The position numbers were made by a program, and so were the translations under genes. The notes beneath the pieces are model-generated. The model was not told the origin of the DNA. It saw only the letters and a list, made by a program, of their open reading frames with translations, and searched no databases. Shown piece after piece: positions 1 through 8,443 of a DNA stretch of 64,000 bases; the first letter of the stretch is position 1; each line of letters starts with the position of its first letter. Origin of the DNA: Verrucomicrobiota bacterium (GTDB lineage: Bacteria > Verrucomicrobiota > Verrucomicrobiia > Verrucomicrobiales > Akkermansiaceae). Location of the stretch: contig JAURPJ010000095.1 in NCBI GenBank assembly GCA_030835305.1, positions 17,724-81,723 on the forward strand, in the 5' to 3' direction.

Positions 1-1
1 A

Positions 2-145
2 AGAATCGATGAAATGGCCCAAGCTTCCATGGTTCGGCTCACCCCGGACCCCGTCGACAACTTCAAACCTTACGTCATCACCGCCCTATCACTGGCCGGG
101 GCCTACCTCCTCACTCTTTTCGGACTTCGCTACACCCCCTGGTAA
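2..145 (+). CDS. C-terminal end of a membrane protein, probably a BatA-type VWA protein (partial)
   Basis: Only the last 47 residues lie in the window; the start is upstream. The frame ends RYTPW and a TAA whose last base is the A of the next ATG (TAATG overlap), so the two genes are translationally coupled. The visible tail contains one hydrophobic segment (about 20 residues: VITALSLAGAYLLTLFGL) followed by a short polar end, as in Bat proteins that have a C-terminal membrane helix after the von Willebrand factor A domain. The family call is inferred from the neighbour, which is a VWA protein of the same build; the fragment itself shows only a membrane anchor. Confidence 0.6.
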   Translation, partial: RIDEMAQASMVRLTPDPVDNFKPYVITALSLAGAYLLTLFGLRYTPW

Positions 146-1152
146 TGTTTGTTCCCATTCTCGTTGCAGCTACCACCGCTATCCTCGCGACCGGCGCGGA
201 AGTCCTTCATTCCCTTCGAATCAGAAAGGTTCGTCACCTCGCCTTTGGACCGACCGGAAGCTTCTCAGCAATCACTTTCCTGGCTCCCATTTTAAAAATC
301 TTGTTCCTTGGCGGCCTCGCATGGGCACTCACCACGCTTTACTTGCTCGAACCAAAAGCGCACCGCTCCGAGATCAAAGAAGTAGAAGCCAAGGAACGCC
401 GACACCTTCTTCTGGTGCTCGATGTCTCCCCCTCGATGAAGTTGAAGGACTCCGGTGAAGACTCCGGCCTGACCCGAACCCAACGTGCCTCCAAGCTCGT
501 CCAATCGCTGCTCAAAAGAACCACCGACGACAAACTTCATATCACCATGGTAGCGGTCTACAATGGTGCAAAACCAGTGGTGGAGGAAAGCCGGGATCTC
601 GAAGTCATCCTCAACTTCCTCGATGGCATGGACATGTCCTCAGTCTTCCCGGTGGGCAAAACCCGCCTCTTCGATGGGCTCGAGGAAGCTGCCAAGATTG
701 CACGCGACTGGCCCGCGAATTCCGCCACTCTCCTCCTGGTCAGCGATGGCGACACCGTTCCCGCCACCGGAATGCCCAAGATGCCCTCCTCCATCGGAGG
801 CGTCCTCGTTATGGGAGTCGGGAACCCGACCAAAGGCTCCATGATCGATGGTCGGCAATCGCGGCAAGACGTGGGAGCCCTCCAGCAAATCGCTTCTCGT
901 CTCGGCGGACAGTATCATGATGGCAACATGCGGCACGTCCCCAGCTCCGTTCTCAGTGATTTGGGCTCGTTAAAGACCGACGACAAGGGGCTCAAGCTCA
1001 CTCTCCGCGAATACGCTCTCATTACCGGAGTGACCTCCGCGCTCGGACTGGCGTTGATTTCCGTCTTGCTCTACTTCTTTGCGAGCCCGTTCAAACCAGG
1101 CCAATCGCAGCGAGACCAAGCTCCGGATCACTCGGGAAACTTCACCTTCTGA
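145..1152 (+). CDS. Membrane-anchored VWA domain protein (BatA/BatB type)
   Basis: 335 residues. Two hydrophobic stretches at the N-terminus (residues 1-20 and about 45-68) precede a von Willebrand factor A domain, and a third membrane helix lies near the C-terminus (about 292-315). The metal-ion-dependent adhesion site is visible: LDVSPS with Asp93, Ser95 and Ser97, and a later VSDGD loop near residue 200. This layout matches BatA/BatB proteins of the MoxR-Bat operons, which are thought to act in the envelope, possibly with a MoxR ATPase as a metal-linked assembly or stress system. The ATG overlaps the stop of the preceding gene. The 3' end overlaps the convergent esterase gene by 25 bases. 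The exact partner and substrate cannot be read from the sequence. Confidence 0.85.
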   Translation: MFVPILVAATTAILATGAEVLHSLRIRKVRHLAFGPTGSFSAITFLAPILKILFLGGLAWALTTLYLLEPKAHRSEIKEVEAKERRHLLLVLDVSPSMKLKDSGEDSGLTRTQRASKLVQSLLKRTTDDKLHITMVAVYNGAKPVVEESRDLEVILNFLDGMDMSSVFPVGKTRLFDGLEEAAKIARDWPANSATLLLVSDGDTVPATGMPKMPSSIGGVLVMGVGNPTKGSMIDGRQSRQDVGALQQIASRLGGQYHDGNMRHVPSSVLSDLGSLKTDDKGLKLTLREYALITGVTSALGLALISVLLYFFASPFKPGQSQRDQAPDHSGNFTF

Positions 1153-2264
1153 TTCGGCTTTAACAATCCCTCGGGAGCCGGGTGATCATCATCAAAAACA
1201 AAGAGGGTCTTCGGATCAATCAACTCCACTTTTGACTCGTCCGCACGCTTCCGGTCCAGGTTAAAATGCTCCGCGACAAAGTTGTAAAGAGCCATCCTCT
1301 TCGACTTCCCATAGTCATGCTTTTCCTCCGGCAGGTGAACATTCCGAACCTTTTCCCCGGCCCCATACAATTCGTAAATCTTCCGAAGAAAGGGATACTC
1401 CAGAGCCGGAGTATGTTTTGTCCAGTCGTCGCCATTTGAGACCAATAACTGGGGTCTTGGTGCAAACAATGCCGCAATCTCGGCATTGTTTGTCACGTGG
1501 CTTTCCCGAACATGAATGGGCAGGCCGCTCTCACACCGGCACCCACCAAAGAAGTGACAAGACACCATGACGCAGGGAGCCGAAAGAGTGATCCGATTGT
1601 CCAGAGCCGCGAGGAGAAACGACTGCGTCCCGCCACCCGAAGCTCCGGTAACCCCAACTCTGTTCGGGTCGGCTCCCGGCAATCCTAACACATAATCCAG
1701 CGCCCTGATCGAATTCCACGTCTGCAGCGCCATCACCTGGGGATCCCAACGGTGCTCCCATCCCATTCGTTTGGAATCGCCATATCCCACCATTTCATAG
1801 GCGAAGACCCCGCATCCCATCCGGGCCAAAGCACCACAGCGAAACTGCATCTCATCGCGATGCCTCCCGTGTTTGTGCAGATCCTCCTGCGACCAATGTC
1901 CGTGTGGACAAAGAAAGACCGGTATCTTCCCACCAGAACTTTTAGGCAGATAAAGATTCCCACACAAAAAGTAACCCGGGATCGTTTCAATTCCAACATT
2001 CTCGACCGTGTACTCGTCCCGCTCGACTTTCGAATGCCGGACAATCCGCATCTTCGTTTTCTTCGGCCAGGTCTTGAAACCCAATCCCTCCCGAACCCCC
2101 TTTTTCACCAAATCGCGCCGACCTTCCCAGCCCTCGCGATCCTTGGCCTCTTTAAGGATCACTGCCAATTCCTTTCGCCCCTCTTCCGCAGTCCGAAACT
2201 GCCCCACGCGGAGCCCTCCCCACAACAAACCGACCAAACAAAAAGCAATTCCCAAGAGTTTCAT
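1128..2264 (-). CDS. Secreted alpha/beta-hydrolase, acetyl xylan esterase-like
   Basis: 378 residues from the ATG at 2264; an upstream-extended frame exists but the chosen start gives a clean signal/anchor sequence (MKLLGIAFCLVGLLWGG). The core is an alpha/beta-hydrolase: oxyanion-region CPHGHW (about 119-124), nucleophile elbow GASGGG with Ser209, acid candidate in NGDDW (Asp279/280) and His316 in EKHDYG. Similar secreted hydrolases of Verrucomicrobia and Planctomycetes are annotated as acetyl xylan esterase or prolyl oligopeptidase family proteins and often sit near polysaccharide-degradation genes. The true substrate is unknown. The gene converges on and overlaps the VWA gene, and diverges from the secreted protein gene at 2502 across 237 bases in which I see no clear promoter. 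Confidence 0.8.
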   Translation of the reverse strand: MKLLGIAFCLVGLLWGGLRVGQFRTAEEGRKELAVILKEAKDREGWEGRRDLVKKGVREGLGFKTWPKKTKMRIVRHSKVERDEYTVENVGIETIPGYFLCGNLYLPKSSGGKIPVFLCPHGHWSQEDLHKHGRHRDEMQFRCGALARMGCGVFAYEMVGYGDSKRMGWEHRWDPQVMALQTWNSIRALDYVLGLPGADPNRVGVTGASGGGTQSFLLAALDNRITLSAPCVMVSCHFFGGCRCESGLPIHVRESHVTNNAEIAALFAPRPQLLVSNGDDWTKHTPALEYPFLRKIYELYGAGEKVRNVHLPEEKHDYGKSKRMALYNFVAEHFNLDRKRADESKVELIDPKTLFVFDDDHPAPEGLLKPNQKVKFPE

Positions 2265-2501
2265 ACTCCGCACGCTAGCAACTCCCTCAGCCCAGATCGA
2301 TCGGATTTTCCATCGATCCCATTGAAGCGGACAAGGCGATTCAAATCGGTGTCCGGAAAGCCCAACGAACCGTATATGACAAGATCGATCAACACCGCCA
2401 ACCTCAGGTTTTTCCTTGCGGCAACAGAGAGGAATCGCTTCGCTCTTTGCCCGAATTGATCTCTTACCAGGATCATAAACACACAAAGCCACCATCCTGA
2501 C

Positions 2502-4790
2502 ATGAACAAAAAAATTTTAAACCAACTCTTCATCACCCTCGCTGCCGCCACGCAGATGAGTTCGGCCCAAATTTCCTACGTGCAAATCACAAGCGATACC
2601 GATTCCGGAATCAGCTCCGACATGACATTCACTCATGCCATCGATTTCGGCACGAGCGGGGTCGCCACCGTCAACGGCGTGCTTTTCGCCAATGATGTCA
2701 ATCAGACTGCTGATGGCCGCGCCAATTCCGGCTCCCGCACCTATTCCCCCAATAATCCCCACCCCGGAAACACCCCGCCAGCCGTGTCTGGCAACATCGC
2801 CAGCGTCTTTCAAGATATGCGTTACAACGGCCCCGACCTTGGCTCTGTGGAACTCACCGGTCTTACCCCGGGCGAGTTTTATGAACTCCGTCTCTATGAG
2901 CGCGCTTGGGACGCCAATGCCATTCGCACCTTTTCCCTCGACTTCGATATCGGAGCCAATGGATCGATTGAAGCCTCCACTCCCGAGATCAACCAAAACA
3001 ACCCAACCCTTCCCACACCGGGGTTCGCGGCCAATGTATCCTACGCCCTCGTTTACAAATATCAGGCCGATGACAGTGGCTCACTCCGGATCATTGTCGA
3101 CCTCGCCGATGGAAGCACCGGCACCTACCATCTTTATGGCCTCACCAATGCGATCGATCCGGATGGCTCGGCCACTTATCTCGTTTCTCTGGACAACAAC
3201 ATCTTTAGCACAGGCGGAGCTCAAGGCACCCTCGTCGGCAGTCTCGCCGGGAGTCTCGAAGGAAACCCCGACCCGTCCACCTTCACCCTCGTGGCAGGCA
3301 ACGGCGACACCGATAACGGAAAGTTCCAGATCAATGGCGACCGCCTTGAAATCGGTAACTTCGACTTCAGCGGAGCAGAGTTCACCGATGGCCAGCAATT
3401 TTCAATCCGGATTCAGGGCGTTGGAAGCAGCACCACCGAACGCGTCCTCCTCCTGACCCTTCTCCGTGACGATGACAACGACAGACTCAATGACGACTGG
3501 GAACTCCAATGGGCCACCGACCTCACAATCCTCTCCGGAGAAACCGGCGAAGAAGACCTCGATCAAGACGGCCTCACCAACCTCGAAGAATTTAGAATCA
3601 GCCGTGGGAACTTTGGCAGTGGAGTGCCCGCCTACCCAAACATCGATCCCACTGATGACGATAGTGATGACGATACCCTGAGCGACGATGAAGAGATCAA
3701 TCCTGTCGCTCCCCGCCTTCAGACCAACCCCACCGCCGAAGACACCGATGGCGATGAATTGAGCGATCTCGTTGAATCAAATAGCGGCACCTTTACCGAC
3801 GGGACCGACACCGGAACAGATCCAACCCTTTGCGACACGGACGGAGACTACTCCATCGATAGCTGGGAGGTCACCCACAACTCCGACCCGGTTGACGTTA
3901 ATTCCTATCCCAATCCCGTGGGCCCGGTTGCCATTGCCCCCATGACCGACGATGCCAGCACCGGACTGGATCCAGCCAAGACTTACACCCACCTTGTCAG
4001 CGGCGGTCAGCCAGCCACCGTCAATGGGGTCACTTTCGAGACGCTGAGCCCCACCATCTCACCTGCGAATGTCATCTGGGATTCCATGGGACGCTCCATG
4101 AATCAGGTCATCGCCAACAATGGTGACTGGGATCCAGTCGCGGCGGGCGTGAGTGCTAACGTGGAAACCCTTTTGGGTTCCTTCACCTATTCCGGAAATG
4201 GCCCCAATCCCGGGGACAGCCAGCGGTTCACCCTCACCGGCCTGTCGCCCGGAGCTTCCTATGACCTCCGAATTTACAGTCGCCAATGGGACACCGAAGG
4301 CTCGGGCCGCCCCAGCGACCTTGTCTTCACCAACGGCGACGAAACGGTTCGCCCCTTCGGTTTCCTGCCGCTGGATCGCCCGGGCATCCTTACCCGCTCG
4401 GGAATTCAGACCGACGCCTACTACCTCACTTACCAGTACACCGCACAAACCACCGAACTCATCGTTGATGCGACTGTTCCCCTGTGCGCGCCTCCCAATA
4501 GCGGAAGCTTCCACATGTACGCTCTGAGCAACGAAATCGCCTCCGGTGCTCCGCTCGGACAAATCCTGATCACCAACCAGGTTCTCTTGAGCGATGGCCG
4601 CTTTGCCATCGCGTTTCAGGGCAAACCACAAACGACTTATCAAGTGACCAAATCAGCAAACCTCGCCGGCGACTTTCTCCCACTTGATCCTCCTCTTTCC
4701 GCCACCACCGACATCAACGGCGAGGGACAGGCTGTCATCTCTGCGGGCGAAACAAGCGAACGTAAAGAGTTCTACCGAATCGAGGAATGA
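2502..4790 (+). CDS. Secreted modular protein with cadherin-like and TSP3-like calcium-binding repeats
   Basis: 762 residues with a signal peptide ending near AQISY. Order of parts: a beta-rich domain (about 30-225), a cadherin-like segment with GNGDTDNGKFQI (about 228-330), a run of Asp-rich TSP3-like calcium-binding loops of the DxDxDGLxDxxE type (about 322-460), a second copy of the first beta-rich domain (about 480-680; both copies share ATVNGV, LTGLxPG, YxLRxYxRxWD), and a C-terminal module ending EFYRIEE. That last module is common at the end of exported verrucomicrobial proteins in my experience and may be a sorting or anchoring signal. No catalytic motif is seen; an adhesion or matrix role is a guess. 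Its C-terminal two thirds is paralogous to the protein encoded at 6020-8362. Confidence 0.8.
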   Translation: MNKKILNQLFITLAAATQMSSAQISYVQITSDTDSGISSDMTFTHAIDFGTSGVATVNGVLFANDVNQTADGRANSGSRTYSPNNPHPGNTPPAVSGNIASVFQDMRYNGPDLGSVELTGLTPGEFYELRLYERAWDANAIRTFSLDFDIGANGSIEASTPEINQNNPTLPTPGFAANVSYALVYKYQADDSGSLRIIVDLADGSTGTYHLYGLTNAIDPDGSATYLVSLDNNIFSTGGAQGTLVGSLAGSLEGNPDPSTFTLVAGNGDTDNGKFQINGDRLEIGNFDFSGAEFTDGQQFSIRIQGVGSSTTERVLLLTLLRDDDNDRLNDDWELQWATDLTILSGETGEEDLDQDGLTNLEEFRISRGNFGSGVPAYPNIDPTDDDSDDDTLSDDEEINPVAPRLQTNPTAEDTDGDELSDLVESNSGTFTDGTDTGTDPTLCDTDGDYSIDSWEVTHNSDPVDVNSYPNPVGPVAIAPMTDDASTGLDPAKTYTHLVSGGQPATVNGVTFETLSPTISPANVIWDSMGRSMNQVIANNGDWDPVAAGVSANVETLLGSFTYSGNGPNPGDSQRFTLTGLSPGASYDLRIYSRQWDTEGSGRPSDLVFTNGDETVRPFGFLPLDRPGILTRSGIQTDAYYLTYQYTAQTTELIVDATVPLCAPPNSGSFHMYALSNEIASGAPLGQILITNQVLLSDGRFAIAFQGKPQTTYQVTKSANLAGDFLPLDPPLSATTDINGEGQAVISAGETSERKEFYRIEE

Positions 4791-5155
4791 TAGACTGATC
4801 TGAAACCTGCTTTGCATTCATAGAACGGGCAATCCAGGAACCTAAAAGCTGCCACGGGGACCAGCTTTACAGTCTGCCAAGCTCAGTGAGATTCGAGCAA
4901 AACGTTTCAGAAATTGAGATGAATCCGTGCTAACTGACCTGCAGGAGCTTGTGGCCTGGCAAATCGGTACACGGAGCTGGAAGCCGAATCCACCCTCCTT
5001 GCCTCTCGCCCAATCCCTGCCCCAAGGTGGCTTCAGGCCCCTCTCTCCAGAAGCGTATTTCCCCGGCCGCAAGCCTGGACTTTTCCCTTGCCAAACAACG
5101 GTTTTGTATGTTTTCAATTACAGGCTGATCCGTAGTAAGCCAAATAAGTTTCTTC
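4791..5155. other. Intergenic region, 365 bases, no supported gene
   Basis: No convincing gene lies between the two secreted-protein genes. A short plus-strand frame from 4927 runs into the next gene, has no supporting family resemblance that I trust, and overlaps the start of the PEP-CTERM gene. No terminator hairpin with a T-run was found. Confidence 0.5.
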
Positions 5156-5974
5156 ATGAATAAAAACTCGATTCTGACCGCCGGGTTCGCCCTTTCCTCT
5201 TCAATCGTTTCAGGAACGGTCCTGTTTCAGGACAATTTCGATGCACCGGATATCAACAACCTGGATCAGTCCGATCAAACCAGCCGCCGATCCGGCCTTG
5301 TTCCGGGGATTCAAGTTCGCTCTTCCCGGATCCAGCATGGAATCATCTCAAACCAGCTGAACTTCCTCGACAACCGAACCGGTCGGATTCGTTTCCATGA
5401 TGATTCCGACAATGATACTGGGACGGCCGGCATCTGGTACGACTGGGCCTCGGGCATTACCGGATCCACCATTCTCGGAACTCAAAATCTCCGCATCGCG
5501 TTCGACTGGAACGTTACCGACAACTCAACAAACAACTGGGTCTCCGTCAATTTAGGTATCAGCGGGCCGGGAGTTCCGGAACCCGGTTTCCGGGTGAACC
5601 ATCCGGAAACTGACATCGGAATGCTCCTGCGCTTCAACGGCGACACCCAGCTTTTCGACAACGGCGCCGACTTGACCGCACAAGGTTCTTTTTCTCCAAC
5701 CATCGGCACCCGCCGGGTCACCTTCGACTACACGCTCGATTCCTTTGCAGACGGAACAAATGTCGGCCTGATCGCGAACGTCGATGGCACCGAGGTCTAC
5801 AATGGAAACCCCTTCACACTGGATAACAATGGCGGCGAGCTTTATTTCGAAATCGGCACCTTGCAGAACACCTTGCTCGATAATGTGACAATCTCATCCA
5901 TCCCCGAGCCTTCGGTTGCGCTCATGTCATTGCTAGGCCTTGCGGGTCTTGTCCAGCGCCGTCGTTCAAAGTGA
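5156..5974 (+). CDS. PEP-CTERM exported protein with a beta-sandwich ectodomain
   Basis: 272 residues. A signal peptide (about 1-21) is followed by a single lectin-like or beta-sandwich domain (about 23-248) and a classical PEP-CTERM tail: the IPEPS motif, a hydrophobic helix (VALMSLLGLAGLV) and the basic end QRRRSK. PEP-CTERM tails are recognised by exosortase (EpsH/XrtA) and are found in bacteria that make extracellular polysaccharide. The ectodomain is clearly paralogous to residues about 22-250 of the next gene (shared RSSRIQHGI, NRTGRIRFH, NNWVSVN, ISGPG, PGFRVN, FEIGTL), but that paralog has a different C-terminus. The exosortase gene is not in the window. Confidence 0.88.
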   Translation: MNKNSILTAGFALSSSIVSGTVLFQDNFDAPDINNLDQSDQTSRRSGLVPGIQVRSSRIQHGIISNQLNFLDNRTGRIRFHDDSDNDTGTAGIWYDWASGITGSTILGTQNLRIAFDWNVTDNSTNNWVSVNLGISGPGVPEPGFRVNHPETDIGMLLRFNGDTQLFDNGADLTAQGSFSPTIGTRRVTFDYTLDSFADGTNVGLIANVDGTEVYNGNPFTLDNNGGELYFEIGTLQNTLLDNVTISSIPEPSVALMSLLGLAGLVQRRRSK

Positions 5975-6019
5975 ATGGTCGCTGCCCTTTACTGCCTCCC
6001 CCAAAGCAAACACACCAGT

Positions 6020-8362
6020 ATGAAAACCGCTCTCGGAATTCTGTTGGGCTGCTCATGCCTCGTCGAAGCCCAGACCACCCTCTTGCAAGACACCTTCGAT
6101 GCACCAGACACCGGGAATCTCGACCAATCGGACCAAACCGGTCGTCGTAGCGGGGTGGCTTCCGATATCCAGATCCGCTCGTCACGGATCCAGCATGGCA
6201 TTGCTGGAAACCAGCTCAACTTTCTGAATAACAGGACAGGTAGAATTCGTTTCCACCAGGATTCCGACAATGACACCACAACTGCTGGAGTCTGGCACAA
6301 TTGGGCTTCCCCTTCCACGGGCCCGCTCATTCTTTCCAATGGTGGGATTCGCATCGAATTCGACTGGATCGCAGGAAACAGCGACTCCAACAACTGGGTC
6401 TCGGTCAATATGGGTATCAGTGGACCAGGGACGGGTGAACCGGGCTTCCGGGTGAATGAGCCTGAAACTGATGTTGGTTTGCTTTTTCGCTTCAACGGCG
6501 GAACCCAGGTCTTCGACAATGGCACTGGGCTTGGGGCGCAGGGTTCATTCACTCCAACGATCGGAACACGCCATGTCGTAGTTGATTTCACCTTCAATAC
6601 CTTTGATGATGGTGGCAATATTAACGTCGTGGCCACCGTCGATGGCACGGAAGTCTACAACGGAACCGGATTCACCTGGGACAATAATCTGGGGGAAGTC
6701 TATTTCGAAATCGGGACCCTTGAGAGCACCCTTCTGGACAATGTAGCAATCTCAACTATCACGCAGAACGACTATCGATTTGAGCTCAGCGGAAATTCCT
6801 TTGCCTCCGGAGCACCGCAGGGAAGCATCATCGGAGACCTTTCCGCGACCTTTCAGGAAAACCCCGACACCTCAACCTTTGCCTTGATTGCCGGAGATGG
6901 GGACACTGACAATGATAAATTCCAAATCACCGGCGGTCGCCTCGAGATCGGGAATTTTGATTTCACCGGAGGAAATTCCGTGGAGGGCCAACTATACTCC
7001 ATACGCGTCCAAGGCACCGGGACTGAATCTTTGGAACGAATTCTCACCCTAAGTCTCAACAAGGACGACGACCTAGACAATCTTACGGATGACTGGGAAC
7101 AACGCTGGTCTGGAAATCTCACCGATCTCTCCGCCGTCACCGGCAACGAGGACTTCGACTCCGACGGGCTCAGCGATGCCGAAGAACTGGAAGCCAGCCT
7201 GCTGTATCCCGACATCGATCCCACCGAAGGCGACACCGATAACGACAACCTGAGCGACAACGAGGAAATCAATCCCACCGGAAGCCGCCCGACGACCGAC
7301 CCGACCAACGCCGATACCGACCTCGATGGGCTCAGCGACGAAGTCGAAACCAACACCGGAACCTTAGTCGACATGAACGACACAGGCACCGACCCCACTC
7401 TCTGCGATACTGATGGCGATTATGCCATCGACAGCTGGGAAATCACCTACAGCTTCAGCCCGTTTGATGCCAACGACCTCCCCGGACCCGTGGGATCGGT
7501 CGCCATTGTCCCTATCACCGATGCCGCCAGCAGTGGGATCGATTCCTCGAAAACCTACACTCATCTCGTGAGCGGAGGGCAAACTGCCACCGTCAATGGA
7601 GTTTCTTTTAACCCGCTAGACCCTAACATCCAGCCGGCCAATTTTCTGTGGGATACCAATGGAACCAGCTTCAACGCCATCACCAATAATCCAGGTGACT
7701 GGCTTCCATTCGAAGCTGGAGCCGATGCTGAGATTGAAGCCCTACTCAATTCCTTCACCTACTCCGGCACTGGAGCCGCCCCCGGTAACAGCCAGACCTT
7801 TACACTGTCCGGATTAACACCAGGCACCACCTATGATCTCAGGATCTACAGCCGCCTCTGGGACACGGAAGGAGCCGGGCGCCCTATCGACGTCATCTTC
7901 ACCAACGGCTCGGAAATCGTTCAGCCATTTAGCTCCATGCCACTTGATCGTCCTGGCATTTTGACCGGCTCTGGAAATCTCCATGATGCCTACTACCTGA
8001 CATACCAATACACCGTCCAGGGGACCGAAATTGTCATCGCCGCAAACACCCAACCTTGCGGCCCTGCAGTCAGCGGTAGCTTCCACATGTATGCACTCAG
8101 TAATGAAGTAGCGACCGGAGTCCCTCCCGGCCAGATTCTCATCGCTAACCAAATCCTCCTTGAAGACGGACGGTTCGCCATCGGATTTCAAGGCAGGCCC
8201 CAGACAACATATCAGGTGACCAAATCGCCCAACCTGATCGGCAATTTCCTCCCGCTTGATCCTCCTCTTTCCGCCACCACCGACATCAACGGCGAGGGAC
8301 AGGCCATTATTCCAGCCTTCGAGACCAGTGACCTGAAGGAATTTTACCGCATCGAGGAGTAA
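6020..8362 (+). CDS. Secreted mosaic protein: PEP-CTERM-paralog ectodomain fused to cadherin/TSP3 module
   Basis: 780 residues from the ATG at 6020, which begins a normal signal peptide (MKTALGILLGCSCLVEAQ); an in-frame start 15 codons upstream would bury it. Residues about 22-252 are the same domain as the neighbouring PEP-CTERM protein. Residues about 255-780 are paralogous to the second half of the protein at 2502-4790: cadherin-like segment (GDGDTDNDKFQI), TSP3-like Asp-rich loops, beta-rich domain and the FYRIEE C-terminal module. The gene therefore looks like a fusion of parts of its two upstream neighbours. A 50-base stretch near the 3' end (8255-8304) is identical to 4683-4732. Function is unknown; a calcium-stabilised surface protein is likely. 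Confidence 0.82.
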   Translation: MKTALGILLGCSCLVEAQTTLLQDTFDAPDTGNLDQSDQTGRRSGVASDIQIRSSRIQHGIAGNQLNFLNNRTGRIRFHQDSDNDTTTAGVWHNWASPSTGPLILSNGGIRIEFDWIAGNSDSNNWVSVNMGISGPGTGEPGFRVNEPETDVGLLFRFNGGTQVFDNGTGLGAQGSFTPTIGTRHVVVDFTFNTFDDGGNINVVATVDGTEVYNGTGFTWDNNLGEVYFEIGTLESTLLDNVAISTITQNDYRFELSGNSFASGAPQGSIIGDLSATFQENPDTSTFALIAGDGDTDNDKFQITGGRLEIGNFDFTGGNSVEGQLYSIRVQGTGTESLERILTLSLNKDDDLDNLTDDWEQRWSGNLTDLSAVTGNEDFDSDGLSDAEELEASLLYPDIDPTEGDTDNDNLSDNEEINPTGSRPTTDPTNADTDLDGLSDEVETNTGTLVDMNDTGTDPTLCDTDGDYAIDSWEITYSFSPFDANDLPGPVGSVAIVPITDAASSGIDSSKTYTHLVSGGQTATVNGVSFNPLDPNIQPANFLWDTNGTSFNAITNNPGDWLPFEAGADAEIEALLNSFTYSGTGAAPGNSQTFTLSGLTPGTTYDLRIYSRLWDTEGAGRPIDVIFTNGSEIVQPFSSMPLDRPGILTGSGNLHDAYYLTYQYTVQGTEIVIAANTQPCGPAVSGSFHMYALSNEVATGVPPGQILIANQILLEDGRFAIGFQGRPQTTYQVTKSPNLIGNFLPLDPPLSATTDINGEGQAIIPAFETSDLKEFYRIEE

Positions 8363-8397
8363 TCACCTTCGAAACGATTTCCCTTCTTTACGAATCA

Positions 8398-8427
8398 CGG
8401 GCGGCCCTCAGACTGGGGGGTCGTCCG
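8398..8427 (+). terminator. Strong hairpin, possible terminator before the CotH gene
   Basis: CGGGCGGCCCTC can pair with GGGGGTCGTCCG over 12 base pairs (three of them G-U) around a six-base loop. What follows is pyrimidine-rich (CTTCCTTTCC) and not a true T-run, and the hairpin ends 16 bases before the ATG at 8444, so it could instead affect initiation of that gene. Confidence 0.4.
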
Positions 8428-8443
8428 CTTCCTTTCCACACGT

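Noticed and set aside
4927..5163. Possible 78-residue protein beginning LTDLQELVAWQ
   Set aside because: The first residues faintly recall four-helix-bundle (23S rRNA intervening sequence) proteins, but the rest does not, and it overlaps the start of a solid gene.
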